9,765 bases of DNA from Betaproteobacteria bacterium (lineage in GTDB: Bacteria; Pseudomonadota; Gammaproteobacteria; Burkholderiales; Burkholderiaceae_C): assembly GCA_947448675.1 (NCBI GenBank), contig CANFOR010000103.1, forward strand, positions 1 to 9,765, written 5' to 3'. Shown in pieces: positions 5,912 to 9,765 of the stretch. Each line of letters begins with the position of its first letter. Positions within the stretch are counted from its first letter, which is position 1. Made by a program: the position numbers and the translations under genes. The notes beneath the pieces were generated by a model that was not told the origin of the DNA, made no database searches, and worked only from the letters and a program-made list of their open reading frames with translations.

Positions 5912-7226
5912 GAGAACCTTGCCAAACTGTTTGCTTTAACGCCCATTGGCCATTTGCGCGACCCCATACATGCGGAGAGCGGAATGAATCTGCCAAACGC
6001 ATAAAGTATTCACGGTCCATAGTTGGACGCTCAAACATTTTAGAGGCGCGGCCAAACTCTTTTTCCGGAATGCTGAGGTACTTGAATATCTCTTCAGCAA
6101 AGCGTTCCGGGAACTCGCCGTCATAGCGCCGTACCAATGCAACACCTTCTTCACGGGTAATGTCGCGCGAACGGATTTCTTGCGCTGCATCGTAGGTCGC
6201 GCGCCCAATGCCAAATTTGACGAAGGTCGTGTAGTAGTGAAAATCGTCAATACGATCATCAATGCTGTTGTATTTGCTATAAGTGCCAGGTGTGCGCTCA
6301 GGGGAAGCCTCAAACCCACCATGCTCCACCGCATAGTAATAGCAGCTTTGCGGATGCCATTTGAGGTAGTAGCCCAAATAATGCACTTGTACCTGTTTGC
6401 GTTTTAACTCTGCAGGGTTAGCAGGCAAATAGGGCAATAAGTCTTGCTCATCCAAACCGTAATCTTCCAGCAAACTTGCCACTGACGTACCACCCAAATA
6501 GCTCTGCTGTTTGTCTTGCGAGGTGAAATAAGACCAATCCCGCTGGGCGCTATCGGTGTCGCCTATCGGGTTGCCGTATTCGGCTTCATTTTCGCCATAA
6601 ACCACAAAGGGAATGTCGTGCAATATGGCCATTTTGGGAGCCAAAGATTTTTGCCCAAACATAAAGGCCTGGAACGGATGAAATAGGTTGTCAACCGCCA
6701 AGCGCGTCAGCAAACGGTGCACCCTGCCGTTGGGCGTGGTCAGGTGGTTATCAAAGCCCGCGTGCAACCAGGATTGAAAATTCTTCCAACCCCATTCGGT
6801 ATAAACATGGGGTGCCCAGGTAACGGTTAACGGATGCATGCCGAATCGGGTTTTCAAATAATGCGACGCATAGAAACTGTCTTTACCACCCGAACCGGGT
6901 AGCAAGCAGTCATAGCCTGATGTGCTGCGGAACTTATCGCAAATAGCGGCCAACTGCTCTTCCCGCTGCTTCCAATCAATGACACCATGTTTTTGATCTG
7001 CAAAGCGGCAGGCATCGCAAACACCGTCCTTATCAAAAGCAATAGTGGCTTTTAAAGTTGCCTTGGTGTGCTGGTATTCCACTGCGGAGTTGGGACGTTG
7101 GTTCGAGATCACGCAGCGTACGCAGAACTGCACATTGCGCGGCAGACCATACAAAACCCGCGCATTCTCTGCAGGAACTTCGTAGTCTGCGAAATCAACA
7201 GCTTTGGGATAAGGAATCAGTGACAT
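5904..7226 (-). CDS. wbuX: N-acetyl sugar amidotransferase (WbuX/WbpG/PseA/PtmG family)
   Basis: A 440-residue ATP-pyrophosphatase-fold enzyme. Family knowledge: it activates the acyl carbonyl of an N-acetyl sugar with ATP and uses ammonia from the HisH/HisF pair to make an acetamidino group. Seen: a zinc-ribbon-like N-terminal half-site FCVRCVISNQRP (Cys35, Cys38) completed by CDACR (Cys70, Cys73), then the PP-loop LLPGSGGKDSFYASHY with SGGKDS at 112-117, followed by the long family C-terminal region including YGENEAEYGN and KFGIGRATYDA. About 34 residues precede the first cysteine. The CVISNQRP style resembles the members found with legionaminic-type loci more than PseA, a judgement from memory. 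Start ATG 7226 is 18 nt after the GT-B-like gene with no good Shine-Dalgarno. The next genes, hisF and hisH, complete the expected three-part system. The true acceptor (nonulosonic acid or another N-acetyl sugar of the glycan) is not shown by sequence. Confidence 0.92.
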   Translation of the reverse strand: MSLIPYPKAVDFADYEVPAENARVLYGLPRNVQFCVRCVISNQRPNSAVEYQHTKATLKATIAFDKDGVCDACRFADQKHGVIDWKQREEQLAAICDKFRSTSGYDCLLPGSGGKDSFYASHYLKTRFGMHPLTVTWAPHVYTEWGWKNFQSWLHAGFDNHLTTPNGRVHRLLTRLAVDNLFHPFQAFMFGQKSLAPKMAILHDIPFVVYGENEAEYGNPIGDTDSAQRDWSYFTSQDKQQSYLGGTSVASLLEDYGLDEQDLLPYLPANPAELKRKQVQVHYLGYYLKWHPQSCYYYAVEHGGFEASPERTPGTYSKYNSIDDRIDDFHYYTTFVKFGIGRATYDAAQEIRSRDITREEGVALVRRYDGEFPERFAEEIFKYLSIPEKEFGRASKMFERPTMDREYFMRLADSFRSPHVWGRANGQWALKQTVWQGSQS

Positions 7227-7244
7227 AAAAATTAAAGATGCAAT

Positions 7245-8444
7245 CTAAAGAAAACTGTGTAGTACCTTGACCACGTTGTGGGTTGCAAGTCCCATGGCAT
7301 TCATACTATGGCGCGGGACATGCTTTTGTCGTTCGAGTGCCGCTTCCAATTGTGCAATGGTAACCGCTTCGTCTGCTATCCGATATTGCTTCAAGGGCAT
7401 GGCCTCATCAAATACCGAACCCAAAACTTGAATCAGTCTTGCCCCTACCAAATGCCCTTCTAGGCCCACCGTAGAATTCAGAGTTACCACCATATCAGCA
7501 GCATGGAGCAAAGCGGGCAGCGGCCAGTCTTGCCCTGTTAAACGTATCTTTGGGCTCTGGCTCAATACGGGGACAGCGCCACCCGGGCGCGGGCGCACAC
7601 ACAGCACGGTATCGTTCTGTGCCAAGACCCAATCGCTCAGGCGTTCGAGCAAGTCGTTGGGTAAGTCCGGGTCACCCGGTTTGCCGCTGAAAGGATGTTT
7701 CGCGGGCTCGTCCTGCAATGCGTAGAGCAGCAGCTTTTGACCCTCCCAACCCGCGCTATTGCGCAAACTTTGCCCAGCGGTTCTAGCCTGCGGATCAAAT
7801 AGCGCATCAAAACCCGGATTCCCCGTAACCACCACCTGGTTCGGCGCTCGACCACAGGCCAGCAGAAATTCGCGTACCGATTCATTCAATACGCATACCC
7901 GGTCGGCGTAGTTGGCTTGACCAATCCAACGGTACTCGTCCAGCGCAAACAGGTCCACCAAACAAACCGACGGCAGGCCCAATTGCCTCGCCGCGACGAT
8001 GCCGGCCCGCTCTGCGCGGGGTGAGTTGGTGGCGACCACCAAATCTGCCTTCAGCGTCTGAATAATGCGTTTAAGCGTAGCCACGGGCAAAAAAGCCTGC
8101 CGCCCTGCCCAAGCGTAAGCGGCAGTGGCCTGGGGCAAACCCATGTCGGCGACCAAATCGCAAAACGATAGCCCCAGGTAGGCCTGCGTTTCTGCCCCAT
8201 CCAAAACCGAGCCGCTCAAACCAGCTGCCAGCCTTTTGCCATGCGCTAGCGCTGATGCATCGGCTTCGCGCAGAAAATCTTTCATGCCCAGCACATGCAA
8301 GCCCGATGCCCTTGCTACGCTAGCAGCGGTCGTCAAGGCCAGCACACTGACCTGGGCTGCTCCACTGTCTTGCAGTGCCTTGGCCACTGGCAAGACCATC
8401 TTCACATGCCCGCCGCCATAGCAAACAAAGAGCACTTTTTTCAT
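7245..8444 (-). CDS. GT-B-fold glycosyltransferase-like protein of unknown substrate
   Basis: A 399-residue protein I recognise only at fold level. The N-terminus MKKVLFVCYGGGHVKM is a MurG-like GT-B opening with a glycine-rich turn. A second Rossmann half is suggested by VVVTGNPGFDALF (about 204-216) and by DMVVTLNSTVGLEGHLVGA (about 315-333), the region where GT-B enzymes and hydrolysing 2-epimerases bind the nucleotide sugar. No signal peptide or membrane segment is visible, so it is probably cytoplasmic, perhaps acting at the inner membrane. It is coupled to asnB upstream (ATGA) and lies 18 nt before wbuX. A transferase that adds the modified sugar, or a helper that works with one of the amidating enzymes, would both fit. 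An epimerase or another nucleotide-sugar enzyme of the same fold is not excluded. GC content is high like asnB and unlike the central genes. Start ATG 8444 is the only reasonable one. Confidence 0.7.
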   Translation of the reverse strand: MKKVLFVCYGGGHVKMVLPVAKALQDSGAAQVSVLALTTAASVARASGLHVLGMKDFLREADASALAHGKRLAAGLSGSVLDGAETQAYLGLSFCDLVADMGLPQATAAYAWAGRQAFLPVATLKRIIQTLKADLVVATNSPRAERAGIVAARQLGLPSVCLVDLFALDEYRWIGQANYADRVCVLNESVREFLLACGRAPNQVVVTGNPGFDALFDPQARTAGQSLRNSAGWEGQKLLLYALQDEPAKHPFSGKPGDPDLPNDLLERLSDWVLAQNDTVLCVRPRPGGAVPVLSQSPKIRLTGQDWPLPALLHAADMVVTLNSTVGLEGHLVGARLIQVLGSVFDEAMPLKQYRIADEAVTIAQLEAALERQKHVPRHSMNAMGLATHNVVKVLHSFL

Positions 8445-9765
8445 ACCAAGGCCTGCTCAGCCCACAGCGCCAGCGCTGCCAGTGCACGCAGCTCACGGGT
8501 GTAGTTAGCGCTGCCATCGCGGTGGGTGTGGAGCATGGTTTCCAGCGCTGGAGCTTGAAAACAGTGCGTAAGCAGCTCACTTTTTTGTAGCGTCTGGGCC
8601 AACCATTTGTACGAGCTGGTGCGAAACCAGTCGCCCACGGGCACGGTGAACATTTGCTTTTTGCGGTAGGCCAGGTCTTGGCCGATCAAGGGGGCGGCGG
8701 CTCGCTTGAACCAGTGTTTTTTGTCATTGCCGCTGAGCTTGGTGCTACCGCGCGAACGAAAGGCCAGCTCCATCATGCGGTAGTCCAAAAACGGCGTGCG
8801 CGCCTCGATGCTGACCGCCATACCCATGCGGTCGGGCTTGACCAGGTTGTTGCCGCAGAGCAGCAATTGCATGTCGAGGTACAGCGCTTGGTTGACACGG
8901 TCAAAGTGCTGGGCCTGGTCGAACCAGGGCTTGGCCGCTTGGTCAAAGCTGTCGACGCCCGCGAGCAGGGCGCGTAGGTGCGGCTGGTACAGGTCCCGTT
9001 TGGCCTGTGGGCTGAACAGCGAAATACTGTCGAAGTAACTGCGCTGGAATGCGTCGTTCGTGCTGGTCTGCGCGTCGGGCCGGGCAAAGTACTGGGCGTA
9101 TTTGTCATAACCGGCAAACAACTCGTCGCCCCCGTCGCCGGTGAGCACCACCTTCACATGCTGGGCGGCCAGCTCACTCACCCGCAAGGTGGGCATAAAG
9201 GAGGCGTCGCCATGCGGCTGATCGAGGTGCCACAGTACCTGGGGCCAGCGCTCCAGCATGTTCAGCTCGGCCACTTCCATGCGGTGCTCGCAGCCAAAGC
9301 GCGCCGCCGCCTGCGCGGCAAAGGCCGACTCGTCGTAGCGCGGATCGGCAAAGCCAATGCAAAAAGTCTTCACCGGCTGGGCCACGTGTTGGGCCATCAG
9401 GCCGACGATGGTGCTGCTGTCCACCCCGCCTGAGAGAAACGCGCCCCAGGGCACGTCGCAGCGCAGGCGAATGCGGGTAGCGTCGTCCAGCGTCTGCATG
9501 AATTCTTGCGACCAGTCTTCAAAAGCATAGTCTTGTTCGCGCTGCTCGGCCAGGCTCCACCAGCGCTGGGTTTGCACGCCCCCCGCACGGCTCCACTTCA
9601 TCCAGGTGCCGGGCATCACATGCTTGATGCCTTGCCAAATCGTCCATGGTGCGGGGATGTAGTTAAAGCTCAGGTAGTGGTGCAGCGATTCAAAATCGAT
9701 AGCGCCTAACGCAAGGCTGGTGAGCTCTGCAGCCAATATGGCCTTTATTTCTGAGCCAAACAGCA
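8441..9765 (-). CDS. asnB: Asparagine synthase-type glutamine amidotransferase (N-terminus cut by window edge)
   Basis: The 440 C-terminal residues of a glutamine-dependent asparagine synthase-like protein; roughly 165 residues, including the expected N-terminal Cys nucleophile, lie outside the window. The visible part begins in the end of the glutaminase domain (LFGSEIKAIL). The synthetase domain follows, with the PP-loop LSGGVDSS (9436-9413), CIGFADPRYDE, TGDGGDELFAGYDKY, and the MGMAVSIEARTPFLD block that shapes the active site. Such proteins make asparagine from aspartate, ATP and glutamine. Copies inside polysaccharide loci are often thought to amidate a sugar carboxyl group or an amino acid substituent. 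Which applies here is unknown. It ends with a 4-nt ATGA overlap onto the GT-B-like gene, so the two are probably expressed together. No in-window codon is its true start; the frame is open to the edge. Confidence 0.9.
   Translation of the reverse strand, partial: LFGSEIKAILAAELTSLALGAIDFESLHHYLSFNYIPAPWTIWQGIKHVMPGTWMKWSRAGGVQTQRWWSLAEQREQDYAFEDWSQEFMQTLDDATRIRLRCDVPWGAFLSGGVDSSTIVGLMAQHVAQPVKTFCIGFADPRYDESAFAAQAAARFGCEHRMEVAELNMLERWPQVLWHLDQPHGDASFMPTLRVSELAAQHVKVVLTGDGGDELFAGYDKYAQYFARPDAQTSTNDAFQRSYFDSISLFSPQAKRDLYQPHLRALLAGVDSFDQAAKPWFDQAQHFDRVNQALYLDMQLLLCGNNLVKPDRMGMAVSIEARTPFLDYRMMELAFRSRGSTKLSGNDKKHWFKRAAAPLIGQDLAYRKKQMFTVPVGDWFRTSSYKWLAQTLQKSELLTHCFQAPALETMLHTHRDGSANYTRELRALAALALWAEQALV

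Noticed and set aside
5776..5967. A 63-codon minus-strand frame bridging the wbuX end and hisF, ending TTGA onto the hisF TTG start
   Set aside because: It runs out of frame through the last third-kilobase of wbuX, has no ribosome binding site and no domain. Its overlap with hisF is explained by chance in the AT-rich gap.
5672..6004. A 110-codon plus-strand frame with a hydrophobic middle, covering the wbuX-hisF gap
   Set aside because: The hydrophobic stretch comes from the AT-rich gap read in reverse. Both ends lie over real genes and there is no start signal.
8654..9433. Several long plus-strand frames opposite asnB
   Set aside because: High-GC genes commonly produce open antisense frames; none shows motifs, while the asnB frame shows the PP-loop and other conserved blocks.
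1..9765. CRISPR array, insertion sequence, tRNA, phage or defence genes
   Set aside because: No repeat-spacer pattern, transposase motif, terminal inverted repeats or cloverleaf sequence was seen, and nearly all of the window is taken up by the ten glycan-type genes.

Overview
The window looks like part of a surface-polysaccharide (O-antigen, capsule or flagellin-glycan) locus from a Gram-negative proteobacterium. Codon usage, the roughly 60% GC flanks and the protein style suggest a betaproteobacterium of the Burkholderiales/Comamonadaceae type. That placement is an inference, since the window has no rRNA or core marker gene. All ten genes lie on the minus strand, so the window is read from right to left. 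Both ends cut through genes: asnB on the right lacks its N-terminus and the neuC-like gene on the left lacks its C-terminus.

Order of transcription: (1) an asparagine-synthase-type amidotransferase (asnB, partial); (2) a GT-B-like protein of unknown substrate; (3) a WbuX/WbpG/PseA-type N-acetyl sugar amidotransferase; a structured AT-rich gap of 124 nt; (4) hisF-type and (5) hisH-type subunits; a 107-nt gap; (6) a Gfo/Idh/MocA oxidoreductase; (7) a CMP-nonulosonate cytidylyltransferase; (8) a PtmA-like short-chain dehydrogenase; (9) a NeuB/LegI-type synthase; (10) a NeuC/LegG-type hydrolysing 2-epimerase. Most junctions overlap by 4 to 8 nt (ATGA or GTGA), which points to translational coupling. 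The two gaps are the only places with room for internal promoters, and each holds a candidate promoter with an operator-like repeat.

How the genes work together (family knowledge plus inference): NeuC/LegG makes the 2-epimerised free hexosamine, NeuB/LegI condenses it with phosphoenolpyruvate to a nine-carbon acid, and the cytidylyltransferase makes the CMP sugar. The oxidoreductase and dehydrogenase flanking the cytidylyltransferase recall the PtmF-PtmB-PtmA group of the Campylobacter legionaminic acid pathway. HisH (glutaminase), HisF (ammonia-channelling barrel) and the WbuX-type ATP-pyrophosphatase form a module known to turn an N-acetyl group into an acetamidino group. The most economical reading is an acetamidino-bearing nonulosonic acid of the legionaminic type. 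A second sugar of the same polysaccharide could instead be the amidination target, as in loci where sialic acid genes sit beside an acetamidino-fucose module.

Base composition is mosaic: about 60% GC at both ends, about 45% in the dehydrogenase/cytidylyltransferase/oxidoreductase block, and about one third GC in the wbuX-hisF gap. No tRNA, rRNA, CRISPR array, insertion sequence or convincing intrinsic terminator was seen.
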